From assembly GCA_033439685.1 (NCBI GenBank), contig JAUEDM010000003.1, positions 2,944,001-3,008,000 on the forward strand: DNA of 64,000 nt, given 5' to 3'. The notes beneath the pieces were generated by a model. That model ran no database searches. It was not told the DNA's origin and worked only from the letters and a program-made list of their open reading frames with translations. Source of the DNA: Apodospora peruviana (lineage: Eukaryota; Ascomycota; Sordariomycetes; Sordariales; Lasiosphaeriaceae). The translations under genes were made by a program, and so were the position numbers. Shown piece after piece: positions 48,301-54,674 of the stretch (its first letter is position 1; each line of letters opens with the position of its first letter).

Positions 48301-51108
48301 TTCGTTCGCTTGATCCACCAACAGCTTTTGCTCTGCACGGCTCTTGATCTCGAGATAAAGATCGGCTACATCATCAGCGAGCCGGTCGATACTGCTGTTG
48401 TTACCTTTGAGGTACGTCTTGATAATAGTAAGCAAGTCCTTCTTGTCCTTATCAGGGCTGCTAACGTATAGCTCAGTAAACCGGGATCTCAGGCCAATGG
48501 GAAGATCCCGCTTGCCGACGTCAGTAGCGGGATTCATGGCGCCGATGACTCGGAAGTTAGGATGCGCCTGAATTCGTTCAATGTCTCCCGTTTCAGAGAG
48601 GAGCAGAGAGGGAGCGGTATGGAACAAACCAGCCACGCTCTCCAAAGTATCCGGAGAGGCGAGGTTGATCTCATCAAGGAGAACCCAGTCACCATTCCTC
48701 ATGGCCTTGACAATCTTACCCTCGACAAAGGCAAACGCAAAACCTCCCGGGCCAGCCGAGATTTGCCTGTCAAACTGGTCAAGACTCTGGGAGAAGTTGT
48801 CCCAGCGAGCCTTGAGGTCCCGCAGACGGTTTAACCTAGTCGACTCCGTCTTCCGACGTTTTGCGGGCTGGCCATCTGCGTTGTCCGTCCCATGGGATGC
48901 TGAACAGTCTTGGCCACTCTCCAGCTTTGCGAGTATCGTTTCAAACATCTTGGGTGCTTTCCGCCACTCCTTCGAGACCTCTCGCCATCTCCCCTTGGCG
49001 AACTTCTTGTTGATCCGGTCCATGTATTCCTTGTTCTTCTCGGCAGAAACTCCAGTTTTCTCGAACAGATCCTCGAATTCCTCCTTCAGCGGCATCGCGA
49101 GACTCTGAGAGCTTACCGGCTTGAAGCCACCCAAGAGGTCACCGACCTCGCTCTGTTGCGACAAGTTCACAGCAATCAGATTGTAACCAAGCGATTCCGC
49201 CAACTGCTGGACAACCGTCGTCTTTCCGATACCGGTTTCACCAACCAGAAGCAACGGCTCTCGGTGCTTCACAGCAACCGAAATCTGCTCCAGGAGTCTC
49301 TTGGCATGTGTAGTGGTAGCGAACGGTCTCTTTGACCTCCCAAGCCTGCTCGACCGTCTCGTCTTGACAAAAGAGGCGCGACCAATCGTCAGCCGCACCT
49401 CGTTGTCCTCCAGCTCAGGGATATAGCTCGTCAGGTAATGCTGCACCCGCTCGGGGGAGAGCTGCATCCCCTTGGCGATTATGGAGGTCAGGGCGGCGCG
49501 CGTCTTCGGCTCCTGAACACCCCCCACAAAACAGTCGACGGCCTCCAGGAACATTCGGTCCCTCGTAGTATCACTAATCGGCTCTTCTCCAGTCTTGCAA
49601 CCAGCCGCTCGCAGTATCTCATCCAGCCGCCTGCACCACTTGAGGAGATCTGTGGTGCCATATGGCCGATCGATAACCAGCCGACCAAGCACTAAACGAG
49701 TCGAGCCGCTGGTAGACGCAAGAAGACTGTTGAAAACCGATAGAACCCCGGCGATGTATTTATGAAGCAGGGCATACCTACCGTTGATCACCTCTCGCAG
49801 GTCATCGTGGGGGAGAGACTTGACATGAAGAAGCTGCCAAAGACGCAGTCCGATTAGACTAGGCAAGTTCTCCCTGTCATTCATTCCGAGCTGGGTGCGG
49901 ACGGTCGCAAACATCCGGAACCCAACAGAGGCCTGGATCCTCTCCCCGCGGCCGGGAATCAGGAGCTCGCCGCGCTCGATCAAGGGAAGCAAGGTGCTCA
50001 TGACATCGGTGGGGGCGCGGTCGAGATCCTCTATCAAGACCCATCGTCCTTCCTTCACCGCCGTCGTTAACACACCGGGGCGCCACTGAAAGGACCCGGG
50101 TTTCGAGTCGGTGGTGTAGAGTCCCAGCAGCATCTTGGCGTCGGTCTGCTCATTCAGATGTAGTGTTACTAGATCCGCCTGCTTGCCCAGCTCCCTAGCA
50201 ATCTCGTGGACCAGAGATGTTTTACCAGCTCCCGAGAGCCCGTGGAGCAGAACTGGGCCCGCAGACTGGAGCAATCCGCTAAGGTTTTCAAGATTCTCAA
50301 CCGTGGTGGGCGTCAGGGCTAGAGCGCTCGGCGTGTTCACAGGGCCCAAAGGCCGCGGTAGGACTGTCTTGCCATATTTGACAACAAGAGGAGTTAGACT
50401 TTGCATTGGGATCCGAGACTGAAGAGGCTCGGCAAGCCCAGCCTGAATTCTACTTCGAAGGCCCCGGACCTCTTCACCCCTTGAATCCTCATACATGCTC
50501 AGAAAAGTATAATCCGCCTTCCTTCCGTCCAAATCTGCGATGAGGCTGGTGTCCTTCTGGATGTACTTGCTGAGCAGTTCTTCTACCTTGAAATCGGCTG
50601 CGTCGTGGAACTGGCAGAAGATGCGTATGGCAAGGGACCTGACCGCTGGGTTTTGATGGGTGAATAGGGACTGGGTCTGGGATGGTCTCGAGAGCGACGA
50701 GTACGTCCTCTTATCAAAGTTGTTGAGTCTCCATAATGCAAGGAGAACCGGCAACAAGTCTTCATCCGGGAAAGATGACAGGTCAAGGCACTCCAGGGTT
50801 TTTGTGACGGGAATTCCTCCTCCTTGAAGGTAAGTGGTGAGAAACACGGATAGAGAGGGAGCAAAGGGAAGAATCCTTGCAAACGATGCAAGAATCCTCA
50901 CGTCGAGTTTCGGTGAAGAAAGGATCCATCTGGCGCATATATCTGCAAACACCGGCTCAAAATGCGCAAATATTCTATCGGTTGCCGTCGCAGTCAGGGC
51001 GGCGCTGGCGACGGCGTCTAAGAATCTAGTCGATTGGTGGTCCTGGATAATGAGCCGTAACTCATCGGGCAGCGACGCCCTATGTTGGCTCACATCGATC
51101 ATGGTCAT
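36328..51108 (-). CDS. MDN1: Midasin (Rea1/Mdn1), dynein-like AAA+ ATPase of 60S ribosome assembly
   Basis: A single uninterrupted frame on the reverse strand, about 4926 aa. Midasin strips assembly factors (Ytm1, Rsa4) from pre-60S particles in nucleolus and nucleoplasm. Residues below are counted from the upstream in-frame ATG at 51183. All six AAA modules have Walker A motifs: GLSGAGKT (~319), GETGIGKT (~653), GPTSSGKT (~1098), GETGCGKT (~1391), GNPGVGKT (~1782) and GPSGSGKS (~2091). A ~2000-residue helical linker follows, then an Asp/Glu-rich tract (about 4090-4660) and the C-terminal MIDAS domain with DDSSSMG (~4746), which binds ubiquitin-like domains of its partners. I favour the start at MTMIDVSQHR (51108 or 51102), because the 25 residues before it look like leader. 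Length agrees with yeast Mdn1 (4910 aa). Confidence 0.97.
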   Translation of the reverse strand: MTMIDVSQHRASLPDELRLIIQDHQSTRFLDAVASAALTATATDRIFAHFEPVFADICARWILSSPKLDVRILASFARILPFAPSLSVFLTTYLQGGGIPVTKTLECLDLSSFPDEDLLPVLLALWRLNNFDKRTYSSLSRPSQTQSLFTHQNPAVRSLAIRIFCQFHDAADFKVEELLSKYIQKDTSLIADLDGRKADYTFLSMYEDSRGEEVRGLRSRIQAGLAEPLQSRIPMQSLTPLVVKYGKTVLPRPLGPVNTPSALALTPTTVENLENLSGLLQSAGPVLLHGLSGAGKTSLVHEIARELGKQADLVTLHLNEQTDAKMLLGLYTTDSKPGSFQWRPGVLTTAVKEGRWVLIEDLDRAPTDVMSTLLPLIERGELLIPGRGERIQASVGFRMFATVRTQLGMNDRENLPSLIGLRLWQLLHVKSLPHDDLREVINGRYALLHKYIAGVLSVFNSLLASTSGSTRLVLGRLVIDRPYGTTDLLKWCRRLDEILRAAGCKTGEEPISDTTRDRMFLEAVDCFVGGVQEPKTRAALTSIIAKGMQLSPERVQHYLTSYIPELEDNEVRLTIGRASFVKTRRSSRLGRSKRPFATTTHAKRLLEQISVAVKHREPLLLVGETGIGKTTVVQQLAESLGYNLIAVNLSQQSEVGDLLGGFKPVSSQSLAMPLKEEFEDLFEKTGVSAEKNKEYMDRINKKFAKGRWREVSKEWRKAPKMFETILAKLESGQDCSASHGTDNADGQPAKRRKTESTRLNRLRDLKARWDNFSQSLDQFDRQISAGPGGFAFAFVEGKIVKAMRNGDWVLLDEINLASPDTLESVAGLFHTAPSLLLSETGDIERIQAHPNFRVIGAMNPATDVGKRDLPIGLRSRFTELYVSSPDKDKKDLLTIIKTYLKGNNSSIDRLADDVADLYLEIKSRAEQKLLVDQANEVPHFSLRTLTRVLTYTNDVAPFYGLDRAIYEGFCMGFTTLLSEESERTVMPLIQKHLLKHPTILTTPPKRPNDGRNYVNFKKTKKDHQYWLLQGSQAPMEREDYIITPYVERNLLNLVRATSTRRYPILIQGPTSSGKTSMIEYLANYTGNKFVRINNHEHTDLQEYLGTYVSDSEGKLKFQEGILVQAMREGSWIVLDELNLAPTDVLEALNRLLDDNRELLIPETQEIVRPAENFCLFATQNPAGLYGGRKILSRAFRNRFLELHFDDIPENELETILQKRSRNTAPSDCRRIVSVYKQLTRLRQESRVFEQKNSFATLRDLFRWALRECDTRQEIADNGFMLLAERVRKDEERNEVKKVIEEVFKVTVNPNILYDRETAPEFRNLQGNSNSQGVIWTKAMRRLYVLVKRAVQNNEPVLLVGETGCGKTTVCQLLAEFDEKILNIVNAHQNTETGDLIGSQRPVRNRAAILESLFQDLQEAAALLGKAAEHLEELQAWYRSLAADEVAKLPAALKARIHAASTRSKALFEWSDGSLVHAMKEGTYFLLDEISLADDSVLERLNSVLEPHRSLLLAEKGVDNSFVKAVDGFQFFATMNPGGDFGKRELSPALRNRFTEIWVPSLTDEDDVHDIVVSKLDSRFKSHRFRSKSTGNLKAMSRIVVEFSSWFGKTFRSSSTTALSVRDILAWVQFMNASRFSAAELALLHGAAMVFIDTIGANPSALIAVDPRTMEAQRQMCIEKLSELTGCALTPVYFQEPQVMVTADLLSIGDFGIARTVAENADSGDEFGVPTTTMNAMRVIRALQGPKPILLEGNPGVGKTTLVTALARACGKPLTRINLSDQTDLMDLFGTDVPVEGAEAGNFAWQNAPFLEAMQNGAWVLLDEMNLASQTVLEGLNACLDHRGEVYIAELDQVFKRHPEFKLFAAQNPHHQGGGRKGLPASFVNRFTVVYADVFTKQDLLCITAKKFEKIGEQTQHQLIEFMAKLDDAVVSKRRFGSQGSPWEFNLRDTLRWCDLLTSQDALLGNRKPDDFLDVIIRQRFRTERDRQEVNWLFREIFQRTPETHSLYHDTNPYFSQVGLASVRRNTLSQPTPFPNIDPVPRLKEIESILIAIEQDLPCILVGPSGSGKSALLSHVAAMAGKALVIFPLNADVDTMDLIGGFEQADPHREAQACLSRLRQTLQEQILRTLPELVSDAVVDLMAALKTLTGDVQEYEDILPLIQELRSDKSLSEDILGQLSQAVSLLRGPLTMENPRFEWLDGVIVRAVDAGAWLVLDNANLCSASVLDRLNSLLERPNGTLSINEHSAPGGQPRVIVPHPDFRIFLTVDPRYGELSRAMRNRSLEIYLDGTPPTTGCVDNIAPVDGSLHRFHAATRILSESTENEQLIPLAFDVLSLGDTKLLEAFIQSVGEGLGSSSLLRSPVASRRLRHLLSYVQSEDAGPLRQALADLYSAAPDRMLMPLHPLLNSPMIPLLERGQEGLASWLATCYELYLEIQTSQSVMESQLTTFNLSKPSLMSRLQRSWVSDKVASLSRDSTVNAGRFLVSVLRELKAYLLRHAGEQCVWKERRSVLRRLMLFWKRTFESLIVSSFEEARFQAHLTQGSNLLQHGLTVLQDSGDRKMLSTILECLERDFVVGFKLSTGLSMEALWARLRPDPVPDLITLGQVVEMEHLADRFDSLRWRVDASIATLRNVQDSMARAYTLIRAGKGDAAGLVKDLQGEITALESGIGHHPENRQPFFASSFELLRQALVLHQVSQEATIVPGSSDVAVLSNMPTLSLMHLQSSKQTALQLVDCMLAQKSEAHPWAGTLSKSLLLKYDATSSASLRELHSVEVEMPIMGRALARASEALATDPLAKTERLLLSLMEEVMSAHGDAYKGRVTAVYQGLLDRGDFSTVNMGEIESWLSQADLFHIEETNWPHHLVDMFKTHFVKALMALAAAEKGLRPRTAFTSLAWIQVSLACIKLFVPDKIFDPHHRAQVELEEHREMYEQLQKQIAALEAFELAFTGQRHNVRSGLLTEEVQGLGEPPSVQPIYRPAGAELRGLQGEFNNVLNALVQNDISSSHLRSISTLSSEAAEELVLVEQNLVALIGRFLGRFNAYQDITLPLVSFLRCLQLGLSLGQGSVLPDQGESASLISITPFLNGTVWKAETADLPTRTLEFLSFVQAVVAVEGVDNLSESLRQSLHHSFATFHEEWTKKLEADRKLEQEKTSLFRFKGSLEDEEEFDQEEFEQLFPDYAPDEDGAVKPKSLQRGGRELSIMLAEAHEKIFLSPQDAQQSIRALCTQVARKVAREKRQTLVGEPELDAQLLPATVLVFDKQVKAFSTNTNSSSSYNFYMDPNLGEVRKALGIANGIKKRFQDLLQIDEIAHHQTLTDVVTSCNKLLEMSIDDPLASIITGVEHLYANVYEWQEGGWATKAHKATVLFDKLRDIICEWRRLELSSWSRLLEMEAKKNHDDAKSWWFIAYGSVILEPYQRLEQGEDLKAYAVQLLGILENYFKEATLGQYVSRLDLLRQLKNHLDMLLLDEPTLAVVRDAVQNFITFYSRYERKVVEAINTGRAPLDRSMKDVLLLSKWRDKNIDALRESAKRSHQKLFRLVRKFRAVLSRPVSSVTEQGLPEENHTEAAATNGATARLFEAQADKQAIVLCQQLVPGVEEHPQWSRMANLPCVLKAMSRHGSLPATVINVPETLDEYLTDLVSSMVALKKETPSTLTDENKDVVAHLKSRKTKLYSDTLKALRDMGFSRNPGMNILEHQSSTQLVLVGSGLIPYLPGSALDAIEYFYHKTLDLAPKVRHAALEHSDDLNREVVQRSIGFVEGVLNVMFKQRQYLSRTTTAERSLDRAITFVRELSANDIGTVAPQTSMTNHPRALRWLIQVLKFGAHLAEVHGKLGDVDNGTVRQTLIQWIETFEGLAAAQDKLPHLPTGFTSSGYDKLREDVERELDGLRASLKGLCLERPDMAFVIRQVQLWTTTQSTNVMSELEETSVADLATYVLTLSSKVLVALQNFQKAARDLPQTTEDATWFMNYSDGLQKSIDALRMSRIVGDIEGVIYSMKGSSIGQPPNALLRLVLPVLEQYAAACQQNLGQYGELHRTTCRLGYTLSSSFIQISSHGFCTPQEKSEEKAGETGEVDGTGLGDGEGAEDISKDIKPGEDLSELAQEPNKEKNEDMENEDDAIDMGSDDMEGDMGSVKAEDSEDEGADSEDEDEKDEEQNEEAGDVDDLDPTAVDEKMWDGSGEDDADKDQQGHKEAGKKEDEQAAAGEEKQKGDDQEPVPEDGGEQEQQGEEDAEGDPGQEEEAMPQEELNRQDQNVEEKDTLDLPEDMNIDLDDEHESRDDDLDDLTDTEKVEEGEMQDNKPEDGDEDENIEETKPDEQNPEDEGEFEEENEEEIDAAGVDEEEMDVDMDKKDDPEGEWEQDKEQEKPPLTEDQAVADQDNAASSDVRTGGGMADDADDVQDETAENNAAQKDQGAISQQQAEQDKAPGEKGAQSSLDQDGPSEQEDGDSNDSQPFKKLGDALERWYNNQKDIQKPTDNQQDKQNPDTDMARVEFQHLQDENAEADTQALGTATDEEVRPMDDAMAIDNEETDDAQNQILPDDLEEEKIPKPGDIDMEGADAPEVHEPKTDRDDARSGVATRQGAPELDEDEDNKPRTDAPEGELDEEKIEETSTQLLATHITEPEKELRDFSEALDMWVSFQNKTQPLSLSLSSQLRLILTPSQSTKLSGSFRTGKRLNIKKIIPYIASSYKRDKIWMRRSIPSKRAYQILLCVDDSSSMGDNSSGPLALESLVMMARALTMLEVGQVGVLGFGEDVFVAHALTDPLFSSHDAGARVLQNFTFRQQGTDMCRLLRTTIDHFREARHIQTGGSGSEDLWQLALILSDGLVQSKDHARLRPLLREAMEQRVMVVFIVMDDANTQTGNHSVLELKEARFGADGMPVIHRYLDSFPFPYYLIVHHLEDLPGALAALLRTWFAEVNS

Positions 51109-51589
51109 CTTGGCGTCGTATATGGCCGTTCTGTTGTTATAAAAATGCAATATGCGACTCGGGTCGCATTTGCTTGCCTTCAACTTTTTTTTTTTTGGAA
51201 GCCGATTGCTTTATCGGACGACACTTGTGGTGGGGCAATCTGCAGGTGCCCGTCCGGCAGGCAACCACCAGCGACAGGACAGGGGGGCTACCTGCGCTAA
51301 AACTCAGCTCTCTCGCTAGCGCCATACAGGTACCTTTCCGCCTTTTCGTACCCTGGGGCCGGCCACCTGCCACTCAGCTGCTCGGATTTATTTTGCTCCC
51401 GTCTGCAGCCAATCACCGGTCTGAGCCGCCTAGACTTTTCGAACGACCCGACTAAAAAATAACGTCGACACGATCAAGCGATTGAAACGAACTGCCTTGA
51501 ACAGGACGCCCAACCCCGACGCCAACACTCGCTACCCCCATCGCTCTCCTCCTTCGTCGTCCTCCTCCCAACCCAAACAGACGAAAAAG
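51109..51589. promoter_or_regulatory. Divergent promoter, midasin / bL12m
   Basis: About 480 bp shared by a cytosolic ribosome assembly factor and a mitoribosomal protein. It contains a T11 run at about 51186-51196. An in-frame ATG for midasin at 51183 lies within it. No other gene. Confidence 0.45.
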
Positions 51590-52217
51590 ATGTCGGTATC
51601 GTGCAGGTACGCAGCGCAATGCTGCGCCCGCCAGCTGCGCGCCACAAGCTCTCCTTCTATCCGATCGGCCGCCCTTCTCCAACAGCGCATCACGCGACGA
51701 CACAACTCGACCGAGGTGGCTGCTGCCGTAAACCCCAAGATTGCCGGAATCGTCGACCAAATTAGCCAATTGACGCTGTTGGAGACGGCAGACTTGGTTT
51801 CGAGCCTGAAGGTGCGAAGGGGACAAGCGGAGGAGATCCGGGGTCATCACGTCATGTGTAGCTAACGGTTATTGCGATGGATTAATATAGACGCGCCTCA
51901 ACATCCCCGATCTACCAGTCGGTGGTTTCGCCGCCGCGTCCGGCCCAGCAGCGCCGGCAGCGGCCGCTGAAGAGGAGGAGGCCGCCCCTGCGGCCGCGGA
52001 GAAGACCCTCTTCAACATCAAGCTGATGGCGTTCGAGGCCGGAGCCAAGCCCAAGATCATCAAGGAGGTCAAGAACTTGCTCGGCCTCAGCTTGGTCGAG
52101 TCCAAGAAGTTCGTCGAGAGCGCGCCCAAGGTGTTGAAGGAGTCGGTACCGAAGGAGGACGCTGAGAAGATCATGGAGACCCTCAAGGGGCTGGGCGCTA
52201 CGGTGACGTTGGAGTAA
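51590..52217 (+). CDS. MNP1: Mitochondrial ribosomal protein bL12m (Mnp1)
   Basis: Exons 51590-51811 and 51891-52217 join in phase 0 to 549 nt (182 aa). bL12m forms the mitoribosomal stalk that recruits translational GTPases. The N-terminus MSVSCRYAAQCCARQLRATSS is a targeting sequence. The dimerisation domain reads PKIAGIVDQISQLTLLETADLVSSLKTRLNIP across the splice. An Ala/Glu hinge follows, then the L7/L12 C-terminal domain: EKTLFNIKLMAFEAGAKPKIIKEVKNLLGLSLVESKKFVESAPKVLKE and ending GATVTLE. Typical length for fungal bL12m. Confidence 0.96.
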
Positions 52218-53012
52218 AGGAAAGGAAAGGGAAGGGGAGAGAGATATATGGCGCACATCACCACTTGTTCGAGCCAACTACCAACCAACCTATCAAGCAA
52301 GCTCCCTCAAGCTAGCACCGTCATATGTATTATGATGGGGAGCAGGATGTTTTGATCATCACGAAATCATCCATGTATGTAACAAAGAAGGAAGACCATG
52401 TATTAATATTGTATTCGGTGTACAAGCAAACATTACTATTGGTGTTGTTTCCCGCTTACTCCTTTCGGCTTGCTTTTCCCTTTCCTGGACTATACCATCC
52501 TGCCTATCCAATTGATGTAGCAAAACAAATACTTCTTACCCCATGAATGCTGATGAAACCCCTCCGGAAAACGCCAATTTGTAACCCCACCTAGAAACGC
52601 CGTAACCCAATGGATGCTAAGACTGTAAGAAAAAGGAACAGTTAAAAAGGGAGTATCGCCGCCACTCCTTCCCCTAAGTGCCGCCACCGCTCCAGTAATG
52701 CTTTCCGTATCGTCGCCCGGTGATAAGGTATGGCTTTGAGTTGATGTTTACTCCGGTGTGAGCGGGAGGATACGGTAGCGGAGGAGGAGGAGTAAAATAA
52801 GAAGGAGAAAGAGGAGAATAAGGAGGAGTAGAACAAGCAGAAAGATGAGAAGGAAGAGGAGATGGTGATGGAGTTAGGTATTCGGGTGAACTTGGGTCGT
52901 CGTCCGTGCCGAGATTCTTTAAATGCTTTTTCTTCCCCCTTATATCCCTCCTAATCTTCTTCCTTAGCTTGTCGAGCTCGTGGGCCTCCTATGTCCGGGC
53001 CGCCTTCTTTCC
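52218..53012. other. Region between bL12m and CTK3 3' ends
   Basis: About 800 bp between convergent genes. Positions 52218-52640 hold bL12m 3' sequence. Positions 52674-52988 (reverse strand) hold the CTK3 3'-end-like segment listed separately, with a purine-rich GGAGGAG tract between about 52775 and 52865. Confidence 0.5.
52674..52988 (-). pseudogene. Degenerate partial copy, or alternative last exon, of the CTK3 3' end
   Basis: An open reverse-strand frame of 104 codons begins right after an ACATAG acceptor-like site and reads EAHELDKLRKKIRRDIRGKK at its start and GKHYWSGGGT then stop at its end. The real CTK3 C-terminus has AELDKLWEETSD and GKHHSSGGGG in the same order. At DNA level 52681-52709 matches 53041-53069 at 24 of 29 bases, and 52966-52980 matches 53188-53202 with one mismatch. 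The middle is an unrelated Ser/Pro low-complexity stretch. I found no strong phase-0 donor in CTK3 that would use it as an exon, so a decayed tandem duplication is the simplest reading. Confidence 0.5.
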
Positions 53013-53980
53013 CTAAGAGCTAGGGGCGCCGGCGCTACCGCCTCCGCCGCTCGAGTGATGCTTTCCGTTAGCAGCACTTGGCTCTCGCCGATGCAAGCAG
53101 CTGTGTTTCGCCGATTGCTTCCACTCATCCCACTCCTCGGCCGCCATTCGGTCGTCATCTTCGCCGTAATCACTCGTCTCCTCCCACAGCTTGTCCAGCT
53201 CGGCGTACTCCCCGGTAGGGACCGCCCAGATACTCTCCCTAAGCCTCTTGTGTCGCTCCCTGTCCTCTTCGATACGCTGCTCAACCTGCTTGCGATCCAG
53301 CTTCGGCGGGGCTTGGGCCTTCCGCGCGGCGGGTGGCAGTGTCTGTGAGGGTGGCATGTCACCGAGGTCGTTAACTTGATTATCCGGAGACGTCATGACG
53401 ATGTCTTGAGACGCCGTGTCACGCTCCTTCAGCACCTCTTCTATCTGTGTGACGGCCTGGCCGTCGAGAAAGTTCTTGCTTTGTAGTGCTTGGAGAACCT
53501 GCTTTCTGGGTAAGCAAAATAGCCTCAAGAGGTTGACACAAGTATGTGCTGCTGACCTTTCTGACGACCTTGACGTTGGCGGCGCCCGAGCCATCGTCGG
53601 GGGCGACCGCGTCCACAACACGGATGATGTCCCGCTGTATCATGCGGGCATAATCGCCGCTTCCTTCCTTGTGCTCCATATCAAGAAAATGCTCAATGAA
53701 GTACATGATGTTTGCTCGCGTATTCATGTTATTCTGAAATACGAAAAAACAGTCAGCAACCCAGCCATTGAACTTTGAAATCAGCAATCACGGAAGAGGG
53801 GGAAAAAAAAAGGAACAACTTTACCCTTCCCAACTGCTCCAGGACGCACGAATGCAGGTCCTCGGCCATGTCCTTGTGCTTGAGGGCATACTGGGCAGCC
53901 TTTTGGGCCGATGTCACCGAGGCATTGAGCTGGCGGAGCTGGTTGGTGAAGCGCATGCGCACTTCGAAAGGGTCGGCCAT
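53013..53980 (-). CDS. CTK3: CTD kinase subunit gamma (Ctk3 / Lsg1)
   Basis: Three reverse-strand exons in phase 0 (53980-53825, 53733-53557, 53498-53013) give 272 aa. Ctk3 is the gamma subunit of the CTDK-I complex that phosphorylates Ser2 of the RNA polymerase II CTD. The N-terminal domain reads MADPFEVRMRFTNQLRQLNASVTSAQKAAQYALKHKDMAEDLHSC and, after splicing, GRNNMNTRANIMYFIEHFLDME with IQRDIIRVVDAVAPDDGSGAANVKVVRKVLQALQ; this is the CID-like fold of the family. The C-terminal conserved element is RERHKRLRESIWAVPTGEYAELDKLWEETSDYGEDD. The second intron ends at GCAG|GTT, restoring KVLQALQ. The final ~25 residues are Gly/Ser-rich. Confidence 0.92.
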
Positions 53981-54674
53981 ATTCCCTTCCTCACTGATAT
54001 TCGTAGAACGTGTTTTTGTCCTCCAATGTGCATGGGCTTCTGCATGGGCTACTGCACGAAAGGCTGGCCCATGGGGTTGAGAAGACTTGGTTTCTCGGAA
54101 GACTCGCCCATAAGGAAGAGGAGGCTTTCTTTCTGGTTGATCTTGCTCGTCCCTCCCGTCTGTCATTGGTGATTGTGAGCGTGTCCATGCGTGCTAGGGT
54201 AGCTCAGTTGGCGTGGGTCAGCGGCGGGTTAGGTCCAAACTAATCAGTTTCGGGAAGGCGGTGTCGCAGTTGTTCCCTGTTAATAAGGCTAGGTGGTTTG
54301 GGTGCTTTTTTTTTATACGGGTTAAGGTAGTGCTGGAGCGATGTCGGTATGGTGGGGGATGTGGCATATCATTGAACTCCAGCTGTTAGAAGTTGTTGAA
54401 AGAAGTTTTGTTCCTTGAGAAGATGGACGGATGAACTGTTTGAGATAGGTGGAAACATTTTGAACATCCAAGAACTGAGAAGGAGTACCTTACCTATTCT
54501 AGCCCTCTTTCCGTGCATTTCAAATTCTATCCGTACTGTTAACGAGTTCCCATTTATTTATCTCGCAACCGTACTTTCTTTTCTCTCAACACCAGCTCCC
54601 CAACTCCTCCTGTGCAGCTTCCCCCTTTTCGACCACTCACTCACTCATCCAGCAACCAGCACATAGTAGCAAAG
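53981..54674. promoter_or_regulatory. Divergent promoter, CTK3 / pyrroline-5-carboxylate reductase
   Basis: About 690 bp. It has a tRNA A-box-like segment (54197-54220), a T9 run near 54307, and a CT-rich leader before 54675. No gene. Confidence 0.45.

Noticed and set aside
51109..51183. 25-residue N-terminal extension of midasin
   Set aside because: Composition looks like leader translation, and the MTMIDV start fits better. It is kept as an alternative in the midasin entry.
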